Source: Clostridiales bacterium
Lineage (GTDB): Bacteria > Bacillota > Clostridia > Christensenellales > Aristaeellaceae
DNA length: 30,984 nucleotides
NCBI GenBank assembly: GCA_004557805.1
Contig: SFFS01000017.1
Coordinates: forward strand, 1-30,984
Reading direction: 5' to 3'
A program made the position numbers and the translations under genes. Each line of letters begins with the position of its first letter. The stretch's first letter is position 1. Shown piece after piece: positions 14,509-22,240 of the stretch. The notes beneath the pieces are model-generated. The model had not been told where the DNA came from, did not search any database, and saw only the letters and a program-made list of their open reading frames with translations.

Positions 14509-16656
14509 ATGAGATATCTTGCGCATATCGCCGAGGATGGCAGAGAACAGACCGTTGCGGAGCACTTATGCGGAACCGCGCAGCTGGCAAGGCGGTTTGC
14601 CGCCGGATTTGGCGCGGAAGCGGAGGCGGAGTTTACGGGGCTGCTGCATGACGTCGGAAAATGTACGCCCGGATTTCAGGAGCGGCTGCATGGCGGCGCG
14701 CCTGTGGATCATTCGACGGCGGGCGCGAAGCTGGCCTTTTCCATGCGGAATCTTCCGGCTGCGCTGGCCGTCGCCGGGCACCACGGCGGGATCCCGGACG
14801 GAGGCCATCCGCGGGACGGAAAAGAGAAGTCCACGCTCTGCGGCCGCGTAAAGCGCGATTGCGGATTTGACGCGGAAATCTGGAACGAGATTGCGCTGAC
14901 GCCGCCGAACGCGCCGTCATGGTTTGGGCGCGATACCCTGCGCGATGCGTTTTACACGCGAATGATCTACTCGTGTCTGGTCGACGCGGATTTTCAGGAT
15001 ACGCAGACGTTTATGGACGGCGCGCCCGTGCCGCGCGGCGGCTGTGCGGAGATTGAAGAGCTGTGCGGCCGGATGCGCGAGCGCGCGGCGCGGTATCTGG
15101 CGAATGGAAGCGAAAGCGTTGTATGCAGGCAGCGCAACGCGGCGCTGCGCGCCTGCATGGAGCGGGGACGCGCGTGGGAGCAGGGCCTTTATACGCTGAC
15201 CGTTCCGACCGGCGGCGGAAAGACGTTCGCGTCGCTTGCGTTTGCGCTGGAACACGCGGCGGCAAGGAAAATGGCGCGCGTGATTTATGTGATCCCTTAT
15301 ACGTCGATCATCGAGCAGACGGCGGATGTGTTTTCGGAGCTTCTTGGCGAGGAAAACGTGCTGGCGCACTATTCCGCCGTCGATTATCAGCTGGCGGAGC
15401 GCGAGGAGATGACGCCGGAACAATATCGAAAGCTCCTTGCAAGCGAAAACTGGGACGCGCCGGTGATCATTACCACGGCGGTGCAGTTTTTTGAGTCGCT
15501 TTATTCCAACCGCAGCAGCCGCTGCCGGAAACTCCACAACATTGCAAACAGCGTCGTCATTTTTGACGAGGCGCAGACGCTGCCGAACGACTATCTGCTG
15601 CCGTGCCTGTCCGCGATTGCGCAGCTGGTGCAGTTCTATCGCACGACGGCCGTGCTCTGTACGGCGACGCAGCCGGCGGTTGCGCCGCTGCTGCAGGAAC
15701 TGGCGCCGTCGCTTGCGCTGCGGGAAATCTGTCCGGATACGCAGACGCTTTACGCGTCGCTTCGCCGCACGACGATAAAAGACCTGGGCGAGATAACGCA
15801 GGACGCGCTTGCGGGGCTGCTCTGCGAACAGGAACAGGCGCTGTGCGTTGTGAATCGCCGGGCCACGGCGCAGCGCATGTATGCCGCGCTGCCGCCCGAC
15901 GGGAGCTTCTGCCTGACGACGCTTTTGTGCGCGCACGACCGCCGGGAGCAGATCGCGGAGATTCGCAGGCGGTTGGCGGAAGGCCTGCCCTGCCGCGTGG
16001 TGTCAACGTCGCTGATCGAGGCGGGCGTTGACGTAGATTTTCCGATGGCGCTGCGCGAGGATTGCGGCCTGGATTCGCTTTTGCAAACCGCCGGGCGCTG
16101 CAACCGGGAAGGAAAGCGCGGCGCGGCGGAGAGCATCGTATATCGCTTCCGGCTGGACGGCGTAAAGCCGCCCCGCATGCTGGAAAAGAATGGCAGCGCG
16201 CTTTCCTATGCGGCGCGGAAGCATGCGGATCTGTCGTCGCCGGAGGCGATTCAGGCATATTTCACAGAGCTGTTCCAGCTGAAGGACGGGGCGCTTGACA
16301 AAAAGGACATCCTTGGGGCGGAGAGGGACGGCGTTGACGGCTGTCTGCTTCCGTTTGCGCAGATTGCGGAACGGTTCCGGCTGATTGAAACGCCGACCCG
16401 AACGGTATACCTGCCGGTTGGCGGCGGCGTGGCGCTTTGCGGCCGTCTGCGCGCCGGTGCGGTGAGCCGCGGCCTGCTGCGAAAGCTTGGCGTTTACAGC
16501 GTCGACTGCTATGAGCAGCAGTTCCAGGCGCTGGACGACGCGGGCGCGCTGGAGCTTTTGCCGGACGGTTCGGCGATTTTGATGGATTTGTCGAAGTACA
16601 GCCGGAAAACGGGACTGGAAGGGGATATCGAAAATGGCGTCGGTATCTTCATATGA
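14509..16656 (+). CDS. cas3: CRISPR-associated nuclease/helicase Cas3 (type I-C)
   Basis: The product is 715 residues. The N-terminal HD nuclease has EHL (H19), GLLHDVGK (H47, D48), AGHHGG (H91, H92) and LVDADF. The superfamily 2 helicase follows: Walker A TVPTGGGKT at 232-239, YVIPYTSIIEQT, the DEAQ box in VVIFDEAQTLPND, CTATQPA, LIEAGVDVDFP, and QTAGRCNREGKR (motif VI). Cas3 is recruited to Cascade-bound DNA, then unwinds and degrades the target. GGAG 5-8 nt before ATG 14509 decides the start over the ATG at 14485. It is the first gene of the operon, and all catalytic motifs look intact. Confidence 0.96.
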   Translation: MRYLAHIAEDGREQTVAEHLCGTAQLARRFAAGFGAEAEAEFTGLLHDVGKCTPGFQERLHGGAPVDHSTAGAKLAFSMRNLPAALAVAGHHGGIPDGGHPRDGKEKSTLCGRVKRDCGFDAEIWNEIALTPPNAPSWFGRDTLRDAFYTRMIYSCLVDADFQDTQTFMDGAPVPRGGCAEIEELCGRMRERAARYLANGSESVVCRQRNAALRACMERGRAWEQGLYTLTVPTGGGKTFASLAFALEHAAARKMARVIYVIPYTSIIEQTADVFSELLGEENVLAHYSAVDYQLAEREEMTPEQYRKLLASENWDAPVIITTAVQFFESLYSNRSSRCRKLHNIANSVVIFDEAQTLPNDYLLPCLSAIAQLVQFYRTTAVLCTATQPAVAPLLQELAPSLALREICPDTQTLYASLRRTTIKDLGEITQDALAGLLCEQEQALCVVNRRATAQRMYAALPPDGSFCLTTLLCAHDRREQIAEIRRRLAEGLPCRVVSTSLIEAGVDVDFPMALREDCGLDSLLQTAGRCNREGKRGAAESIVYRFRLDGVKPPRMLEKNGSALSYAARKHADLSSPEAIQAYFTELFQLKDGALDKKDILGAERDGVDGCLLPFAQIAERFRLIETPTRTVYLPVGGGVALCGRLRAGAVSRGLLRKLGVYSVDCYEQQFQALDDAGALELLPDGSAILMDLSKYSRKTGLEGDIENGVGIFI

Positions 16657-16667
16657 AATGCATCTGA

Positions 16668-16690
16668 CGGCAAAGCAATACGCTTTGCCG
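16668..16690 (+). other. Hairpin between cas3 and cas5c
   Basis: CGGCAAAGC (16668-16676) and GCTTTGCCG (16682-16690) form a perfect 9-bp stem with a 5-nt loop. No T-run follows, so it is not an ordinary terminator. It could stabilise the 3' end of cas3 mRNA or mark a processing site. Confidence 0.4.
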
Positions 16691-16794
16691 CCAAATGCGC
16701 GAGTGCGAAAGAATTATTGAATGAAATGGAGCGTGAGAAACTTGAGAGAAAACCACACGATTATTCGAGCGCATCCGGAAAGGAGGGGATGCCC

Positions 16795-17439
16795 ATGTCC
16801 ATGCTGATTGAGGTATGGGGCAATTACGCCTGCTTTTCCCGGCCGGAAATGAAGACGGAGCGGGTGAGTTATGACGTGATGACGCCGTCTGCTGCGCGGG
16901 GAATGGTGGAGGCTATCTTCTGGCACCCGGGGCTGCGGTACACGATTGACAAAATCCATGTATTGCGTCCGATCCGCTTTACCAACATCCGGCGCAACGA
17001 AGTCAAATCTACGCTGCTTGCTTCCAGCGCGCTGGCGGCGGCAAAAGGCGGCGCAATGCCGGTGCTGAATCCATCGCAGGACATTCAGCAGCGCGCGGCG
17101 ATGGTGCTGCAGGATGTGCGCTATGTGATCGAGTGTCACTTCGACATGACCGACAAGGCTTCGCCGAGCGACAATCCGGGAAAATTTCAGGATATGCTGC
17201 GCAGAAGAGCGCAGAAGGGGGCCTGCTATCACACGCCGTATTTTGGTTGCCGCGAGTTCCCGGCCAGCTTCCGCGAATGGCGCGGCGGCGAAATCCCGGC
17301 GATTGACGTGACGCAGGAGCTTGGCTGGATGCTCTATGACATGGACTACTCCAACCCGCAGGACATTCGAGCGAAGTTTTTCCGCGCGCGGCTGGAACAC
17401 GGCGTGCTGGACTGCCGGAATGCGGAGGTGGTCACATGA
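16795..17439 (+). CDS. cas5c: Cas5c (Cas5d), crRNA-processing endoribonuclease and Cascade subunit
   Basis: The product is 214 residues. Family features are YACFSRPEMKTERVSYDVMTPSAARG, IHVLRPIRFTNIRRNEV and KGACYHTPYFGCREF. In type I-C systems, which lack Cas6, Cas5 cuts the repeat hairpin and holds the 5' handle. By comparison with the Bacillus halodurans Tyr-Lys-His catalytic set, Tyr49 and Lys130 appear present, but the residue after Lys130 is Phe where that protein has His. AGGAGG 8 nt upstream supports ATG 16795; ATGs at 16789 and 16717 are worse placed. The stop overlaps cas8c as ATGA. Confidence 0.93.
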   Translation: MSMLIEVWGNYACFSRPEMKTERVSYDVMTPSAARGMVEAIFWHPGLRYTIDKIHVLRPIRFTNIRRNEVKSTLLASSALAAAKGGAMPVLNPSQDIQQRAAMVLQDVRYVIECHFDMTDKASPSDNPGKFQDMLRRRAQKGACYHTPYFGCREFPASFREWRGGEIPAIDVTQELGWMLYDMDYSNPQDIRAKFFRARLEHGVLDCRNAEVVT

Positions 17440-19202
17440 TTTTGCAGTCGCTGGCCGCGTACTATGAGGAAATGCTGGCGCAGGGGAAAATCTCCGCGCC
17501 GGGCTGGGATGATACGTTCAAGGTGAGCTTTCAGCTGGAGATTGACGATAGCGGAACGCTGATTGACGTAATTGACAGCCGGGAGCTGACGGCAAGCGGG
17601 AAAAAACAGATGCTGCGGCCGATGACTATGCGGGTTCCGGCCCATAAGCTGCGGTCGTCTGGCGTTTCGGCAAATTTTCTCTGCGATAATGCAAGCTATC
17701 TGCTTGGCGCGGATGAAAAGGGCAAGCCGGAACGCGCAAAGGCATGCTTTGCGGCGTGCGCCGCGCTGCATCACCAGCTGCTGGACGGCGTAGACGACCC
17801 GGCGGCAAAGGCAATTCTGGCGTATTTTGACAGCTGGAAGCCGGAGAACGCGCGGGAACACCCTCTGCTGAAAGACCGCTGGGAAGAGTTGACGGCTAAC
17901 GCAAATCTTGTTTTTTGCTATGACGGCGAAAACGGCCGCCGTCCGGTCACGGAGAATCCGAAAATCCGCGCGGCATGGCAGCAGTTTTATCAGGCCGGGA
18001 ACTCGGAGGCCGTAAGCGCACAGTGCCTGATTACCGGCCGGGTCGCGCCGATGGCGCTGCTTCATCCCACTATTAAAGGAGTAAAAGACGCGCAGAGCTC
18101 CGGCGCCAGCCTGGTGTCGTTTAACGCGCCGGCGTTCTGCTCTTATGGGCATGTGCAGGGCGAGAACGCGCCGGTCAGCGAGTACGCCGCCTTTGCTTAT
18201 ACTACCGCGCTCAACGCGCTTCTGGCGGACCGGGAGCACTGCAAGATCATCGGCGACAGCACGGTTGTCTGCTGGACGGAGAATGCAGGCACGGCGTATG
18301 CGGATCTTGGAACGTACGCCATGTTCGGCGTGCCGGAGAACGCCGGGGTGCAGGAAGAGGATTTGAAAAAATCCCTGGCGCTGCTGGCGGAGGGCAAGCC
18401 GTGCGAATGGATAGGCGAGACGCTTCTGCCGGAGCAGCATATCAATTATCTTGGCCTTGCGCCGAATGCGGCGCGCGTGTCCGTTCGGTTCTATCTGCGC
18501 GACAGTTTGCAGCATTTTGCGGAGAATATCCGCGCGCATCATGAAGCGCTTGAAATCGTAAACGGTTGGCCGGGATTTTCGATCTGGACGCTGGCCAGAG
18601 AGACGGTGCGAAGGAAAGCCGATGGAAAGTATGAGGATCCTGCGCCGAGGCTGGCGGGAGATATTCTGCGCGCAGTATTGTCCGGCGGACGTTACCCGGC
18701 AACCCTGCTGAACGGCGTAATGCTGCGCATCCGCGCGGAGCACGATGTGACGCGCGGAAAGGCCGCGATCATAAAGGCCTATTACACAAGGAATCAATCG
18801 CCGCAGTGTCCAAAGGAGGTATTGACTGTGGAACTGAACGAACAGTGCACCTATCAGCCCTATGTGCTGGGACGGCTCTTTGCCGTATTGGAGGCGATTC
18901 AAGACGCTGCAAATCCTGGCATCAACACGACCATTAAAGACCGCTATTTTACCTCTGCCTGCGCGACGCCGGGCGTTGTATTCCCGACGCTGATCAAGCT
19001 GACTCAGAAGCATCTGCAGAAGCTGGGGAATGGAAGCCAGATCTATTACAACCAGCAGCTGACAGAATTGATGGGGAAGATGACGCAGACGTACCCGACG
19101 CGCATGACGCTGCCAGAGCAGGGCGCGTTCGAAATCGGATATTATCACCAGACGCAGAAACGGTATGAAAAGAAAAATAAGGAGGAAGCAGGCAATGCGT
19201 GA
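17436..19202 (+). CDS. cas8c: Cas8c (Csd1), large subunit of type I-C Cascade
   Basis: This 588-residue protein opens MILQSLAAYYEEMLAQGKI, the standard Csd1 start. Other family stretches are FLCDNASYLLG, CLITGRVAPMALLHPTIKGV, LVSFNAPAFCSYGHVQGENAPVS and INYLGLAPNAARVSVRFYL. Cas8c recognises the PAM and recruits Cas3. The length is normal. It overlaps cas5c by 4 nt and runs 8 nt into cas7c. Its last 124 codons form a predicted second product, Cas11c, listed separately. Confidence 0.95.
   Translation: MILQSLAAYYEEMLAQGKISAPGWDDTFKVSFQLEIDDSGTLIDVIDSRELTASGKKQMLRPMTMRVPAHKLRSSGVSANFLCDNASYLLGADEKGKPERAKACFAACAALHHQLLDGVDDPAAKAILAYFDSWKPENAREHPLLKDRWEELTANANLVFCYDGENGRRPVTENPKIRAAWQQFYQAGNSEAVSAQCLITGRVAPMALLHPTIKGVKDAQSSGASLVSFNAPAFCSYGHVQGENAPVSEYAAFAYTTALNALLADREHCKIIGDSTVVCWTENAGTAYADLGTYAMFGVPENAGVQEEDLKKSLALLAEGKPCEWIGETLLPEQHINYLGLAPNAARVSVRFYLRDSLQHFAENIRAHHEALEIVNGWPGFSIWTLARETVRRKADGKYEDPAPRLAGDILRAVLSGGRYPATLLNGVMLRIRAEHDVTRGKAAIIKAYYTRNQSPQCPKEVLTVELNEQCTYQPYVLGRLFAVLEAIQDAANPGINTTIKDRYFTSACATPGVVFPTLIKLTQKHLQKLGNGSQIYYNQQLTELMGKMTQTYPTRMTLPEQGAFEIGYYHQTQKRYEKKNKEEAGNA
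18828..19202 (+). CDS. cas11c: Cas11c small subunit, predicted internal translation product of cas8c
   Basis: Inside cas8c, AAAGGAGG (18812-18819) lies 8 nt upstream of an in-frame GTG (18828), an ideal ribosome binding site in mid-gene. Starting there gives 124 residues beginning with Met-ELNEQCTYQPYVLGRLFAVL, a mainly helical protein. Independent translation of a small subunit from the 3' end of cas8c has been shown for other type I-C systems, and the expected size is similar. In Cascade this subunit lines the belly and steadies the displaced DNA strand. The site is read directly; expression is inferred. Confidence 0.8.
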   Translation: MELNEQCTYQPYVLGRLFAVLEAIQDAANPGINTTIKDRYFTSACATPGVVFPTLIKLTQKHLQKLGNGSQIYYNQQLTELMGKMTQTYPTRMTLPEQGAFEIGYYHQTQKRYEKKNKEEAGNA

Positions 19203-20082
19203 GGCGATCAAAAACCGGTATGACTTTGTAGTGCTGTTTGATGTGGAAAACGGCAACCCGAACGGAGATCCGGATGCGGGCAATATGCCGCGCGTTGATC
19301 CGGAAACCGGCTACGGCATTGTGACGGACGTGTGCATGAAGCGGAAAATCCGGAACTATGTGCAGATGGTAAAGGAAGGCGACGAAAACTACCATATCTA
19401 CATCAACGACAGCGTGCCGCTGAACCGCAGCGACGCCGAGGCGTGCGCGGCATGCGGCGTCAAGCCGGACAAGCTGAAGGATGTGAAGAAAAGCGATCCC
19501 GGCATCGATGAGAAACTCCGCGACTGGATGTGCGGACACTACTACGATATCCGCACGTTCGGCGCGGTTATGACCACGTTTGTCAAGGGCGCGCTCAACT
19601 GCGGGCAGGTGCGAGGCCCAGTGCAGTTCAGCTTTGCGCGTTCGGTCGATCCGGTCGTGCCGCAGAACGTTACAATTACGCGCGTCGCCATTACGAAAGA
19701 GGACGATGCGAAGGAAAAGAACAGCGAAATGGGCAGCAAATATATCATTCCCTACGGCCTTTACCGTGCGGAGGGATATGTTTCGGCCAACCTTGCCCGC
19801 AAGACGACCGGCTTTTCGGAAGAAGATCTGGAGCTGCTGTGGCAGGCGATCCTCAATATGTTTGAAAACGACCACTCCGCGGCGCGCGGGAAAATGGCGG
19901 TGCGCGAGTTGATTATCTTCAGGCATGATTCCGAGATCGGCAATGCGCCGTCGTATAAGCTGTTTGAGGCGGTTCACGTTTCGCGCAGAGACGGCGTGGA
20001 AATTCCGCGCAGCTATCAGGATTATATGGTCTGCGTGGATGCAGATCTGCCGAAAGGGGTGCGCTGCGAAAGGAGGTCGTAA
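19195..20082 (+). CDS. cas7c: Cas7c (Csd2), Cascade backbone subunit
   Basis: The product is 295 residues. It begins MREAIKNRYDFVVLFDVENG and continues NPNGDPDAGNMPRVDPETG, the conserved Csd2 N-terminus. Later come YDIRTFGAVMTT, CGQVRGPVQFSFARS and IIPYGLYRAEGYVSA. Several copies coat the crRNA spacer along the Cascade filament. GGAGG 8-12 nt before ATG 19195 fixes the start, which lies inside the last codons of cas8c. The stop overlaps cas4 by one base (TAATG). Length and motifs are normal. Confidence 0.96.
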   Translation: MREAIKNRYDFVVLFDVENGNPNGDPDAGNMPRVDPETGYGIVTDVCMKRKIRNYVQMVKEGDENYHIYINDSVPLNRSDAEACAACGVKPDKLKDVKKSDPGIDEKLRDWMCGHYYDIRTFGAVMTTFVKGALNCGQVRGPVQFSFARSVDPVVPQNVTITRVAITKEDDAKEKNSEMGSKYIIPYGLYRAEGYVSANLARKTTGFSEEDLELLWQAILNMFENDHSAARGKMAVRELIIFRHDSEIGNAPSYKLFEAVHVSRRDGVEIPRSYQDYMVCVDADLPKGVRCERRS

Positions 20083-20741
20083 TGTATACGGCGGATGAGT
20101 GCCTGATGATTTCCGGATTGCAGCACTTCCGTTTCTGCCGGCGGCAGTGGGCGCTCATTCATATCGAACAGCAATGGGCGGAAAATCTGCGGACGGTTGA
20201 GGGAGCGCTTCTCCATGAGCGGGCGCACGACGAGCAGCTGCACGAAAGCCGCGGCGATCTATGGATCGTCCGCGGCCTGCGGGTGCAGTCGCTGACGCTC
20301 GGCCTCAGCGGTCAATGCGACGTGGTGGAGTTCCGGCGGGACGGCGCAGGCGTGCCGCTCGCCGGAAAATCCGGCCTTTGGCTGCCGTACCCCGTCGAGT
20401 ATAAGCGCGGCGTGCCGAAGCAGGACGGCTGCGACGAATTGCAGCTCTGCGCGCAGGCCATGTGTCTGGAGGAAATGCTCTGCTGCGGTATCCCGGCCGG
20501 CGCGCTCTTTTATGGGGAACCGCGCCGCCGGCTGCACGTGGAGTTCACGCCGGAATTGCGCGAGGAGGTTCGCGCGGACGCGGCGCAGATGCACGATCTG
20601 TACCGCCGCGGATATACGCCGCGCGTAAAGCCGTCAAAGGCGTGCAACGCCTGTTCGCTCAAAGAGCTGTGTCTGCCGCGGCTGCAAAAAAGCGGTTCCG
20701 TGCGCGACTACCTGCGCGAAAACATGGAGGAAACGCCATGA
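20082..20741 (+). CDS. cas4: Cas4, iron-sulfur nuclease for PAM-aware spacer acquisition
   Basis: The product is 219 residues. A RecB-type nuclease core is visible: His45, Asp80 in GQCDVVE, and Glu106/Lys108 in VEYKRG. Cys19 (FRFCRRQW) and the C-terminal cluster CNACSLKELC (188, 191, 197) would bind a [4Fe-4S] cluster. Cas4 works with Cas1-Cas2 to trim prespacers and set PAM and orientation. AGGAGG precedes the ATG, which overlaps the cas7c stop. The stop overlaps cas1 as ATGA. All expected residues are present. Confidence 0.95.
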   Translation: MYTADECLMISGLQHFRFCRRQWALIHIEQQWAENLRTVEGALLHERAHDEQLHESRGDLWIVRGLRVQSLTLGLSGQCDVVEFRRDGAGVPLAGKSGLWLPYPVEYKRGVPKQDGCDELQLCAQAMCLEEMLCCGIPAGALFYGEPRRRLHVEFTPELREEVRADAAQMHDLYRRGYTPRVKPSKACNACSLKELCLPRLQKSGSVRDYLRENMEETP

Positions 20742-21769
20742 GAAAGCTGCTCAACACGCTTTTTGTCACGAGCGAAGACGCTTATCTGACGATCGAAGGC
20801 CAAAATGTCGTCGTGAACCGGGAAAAGCGGGAGATCGCGCGTTTTCCGCTGCATACGCTTTCCGGAATTATCTCGTTCAGCTATGCGGGCGCGTCCCCGG
20901 CGCTGATGGGCGGCTGCGCGAAGCACGGCGTGAGTTTGAGCTTCTGCACGCCGAATGGAAGGTTTCTTGCAAGAAGCGTCGGCGAGGAGAACGGCAACGT
21001 TCTGCTGCGGCGGATGCAATACCGCGCGGCGGACGACACGGCGCACAGCTGCCGGATCGCGCGGAATATGATTTTCGGCAAGCTGCATAATGCCAGATGG
21101 AGTATCGAGCGCACGAAGCGCGACCATTCGCTGCGCGTGGATACGGCGCATTTGCAGGCGTCGATTGACAGAATCAAGGCGCTGTATCCGGTTGTGTTGG
21201 AAGAAATTTCGCTGGAGTCGCTGCGCGGCGGCGAGGGAATAGGCGCAAAGGCATATTTTGACGTCTTCGATGAAATGATCCTGCAGAACAAGGCGGATTT
21301 CTTCTTCCGCGAGCGCAGCCGCAGGCCGCCGCTGGATAATGTCAACGCCATGCTGTCGTTTGCCTACAGTCTGCTTGGAAATGACTGCGCGGCGGCGTTG
21401 GAATCTGTCGGACTGGACGCTTACGTCGGATTTCTGCACCGCGACCGGCCCGGACGCACGTCGCTGGCGCTCGACCTCATGGAAGAGATGCGTCCATGTT
21501 TCGCCGACCGTTTTGTTTTGTCGCTGATCAACAACCGCGTTGTGCGGGATGATGATTTTGAGCATACGGACAGCGGCGCCGTTCTTTTAACCGGCGATGG
21601 AAGAAAGAAATTTCTGCAGGCATGGCAGGAGCGCAAGCGCGAGACGATCACGCATCCGTACCTAAAGGAGAAAATCGCGTGGGGATTGGTACCGTATGTG
21701 CAGGCGCTGCTGTTGGCGCGCTATCTGCGCGATGATCTGGATGCGTATCCGCCGTTCTTATGGAAATGA
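20738..21769 (+). CDS. cas1: Cas1 spacer integrase
   Basis: The product is 343 residues, a beta N-domain followed by a helical catalytic domain. Metal-binding residues are apparent as Glu166 (GGEGIGAKAYF), His234 (GFLHRDRPGRTSLALDLMEE) and the acidic residues Asp246 and Glu249. With Cas2 it inserts new spacers at the leader end. The ATG at 20738 overlaps the cas4 stop, with GGAGG upstream; a longer same-frame reading runs over cas4 and is rejected. cas2 starts 9 nt downstream. Confidence 0.97.
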   Translation: MRKLLNTLFVTSEDAYLTIEGQNVVVNREKREIARFPLHTLSGIISFSYAGASPALMGGCAKHGVSLSFCTPNGRFLARSVGEENGNVLLRRMQYRAADDTAHSCRIARNMIFGKLHNARWSIERTKRDHSLRVDTAHLQASIDRIKALYPVVLEEISLESLRGGEGIGAKAYFDVFDEMILQNKADFFFRERSRRPPLDNVNAMLSFAYSLLGNDCAAALESVGLDAYVGFLHRDRPGRTSLALDLMEEMRPCFADRFVLSLINNRVVRDDDFEHTDSGAVLLTGDGRKKFLQAWQERKRETITHPYLKEKIAWGLVPYVQALLLARYLRDDLDAYPPFLWK

Positions 21770-21778
21770 GGTGGTAAG

Positions 21779-22069
21779 ATGATGGTCCTGATCACCTACG
21801 ACGTGAACACGGAGGACGCTAGCGGCCGGAAGCGGCTGCGCCAGATCGCAAAGCAGTGCGTCAATTACGGTCAGCGCGTCCAGAATTCAGTGTTTGAATG
21901 TCTGCTGGACGCCGCGCAGTGCAAGCAGCTTCAGCACAGGCTGCTTGCGATTATGGACGAAAAAAAGGATAGCCTGCGGTTTTACTATCTTGGCAACCGG
22001 TATGAAACGCGCATCGAGCATTTTGGCGCCAAGAGCGGATATGCTCCGGAAGGAGCGCTGATTGTCTGA
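21779..22069 (+). CDS. cas2: Cas2
   Basis: The product is 96 residues. It begins MMVLITYDVNTEDASGRKRL, with the beta1 Asp (YDV) typical of the ferredoxin-fold Cas2 family, followed by KQCVNYGQRVQNSVFECLLD, standard for type I-C. It bridges two Cas1 dimers in the integrase. GAGGTGG lies just before two adjacent ATGs (21779, 21782); either may be used. It is the last gene before the leader. Confidence 0.96.
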   Translation: MMVLITYDVNTEDASGRKRLRQIAKQCVNYGQRVQNSVFECLLDAAQCKQLQHRLLAIMDEKKDSLRFYYLGNRYETRIEHFGAKSGYAPEGALIV

Positions 22070-22240
22070 CTGCGAAGCTGCAGCGTACAGAAAATTCCCG
22101 GGCGGTTCGCACCGTGCAAAGGGCGAAACGGGCGGGAAAAATGAAGCGAACGGGTAAAAACCGGCAGAAAAGCGAAGCATATCGCTGCCGGATTGTATCA
22201 TTTGCGCAAATCGGATGAGGATTTTCTCGTTAGATTTGCT
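22070..22240 (+). promoter_or_regulatory. CRISPR leader
   Basis: This 171-nt non-coding stretch separates cas2 from the first repeat. It holds an imperfect long hairpin (TTCCCGGGCGGTTCGC opposite GCGAAACGGGCGGGAA) and a second one at 22161-22191 (CCGGC...AGCGA / TCGCT GCCGG). TATCAT at 22196-22201 is a possible -10 for the array transcript, with no clear -35. The degenerate repeats at the opposite end of the array support leader status here. Confidence 0.7.

Noticed and set aside
16717..16794. Longer N-terminus for Cas5c starting at 16717
   Set aside because: No good ribosome binding site there, the extra residues do not resemble the family, and AGGAGG is ideally placed for ATG 16795.
17346..19283. 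645-codon minus frame opposite cas8c
   Set aside because: No start signal and Arg-rich composition; cas8c on the other strand is unambiguous.
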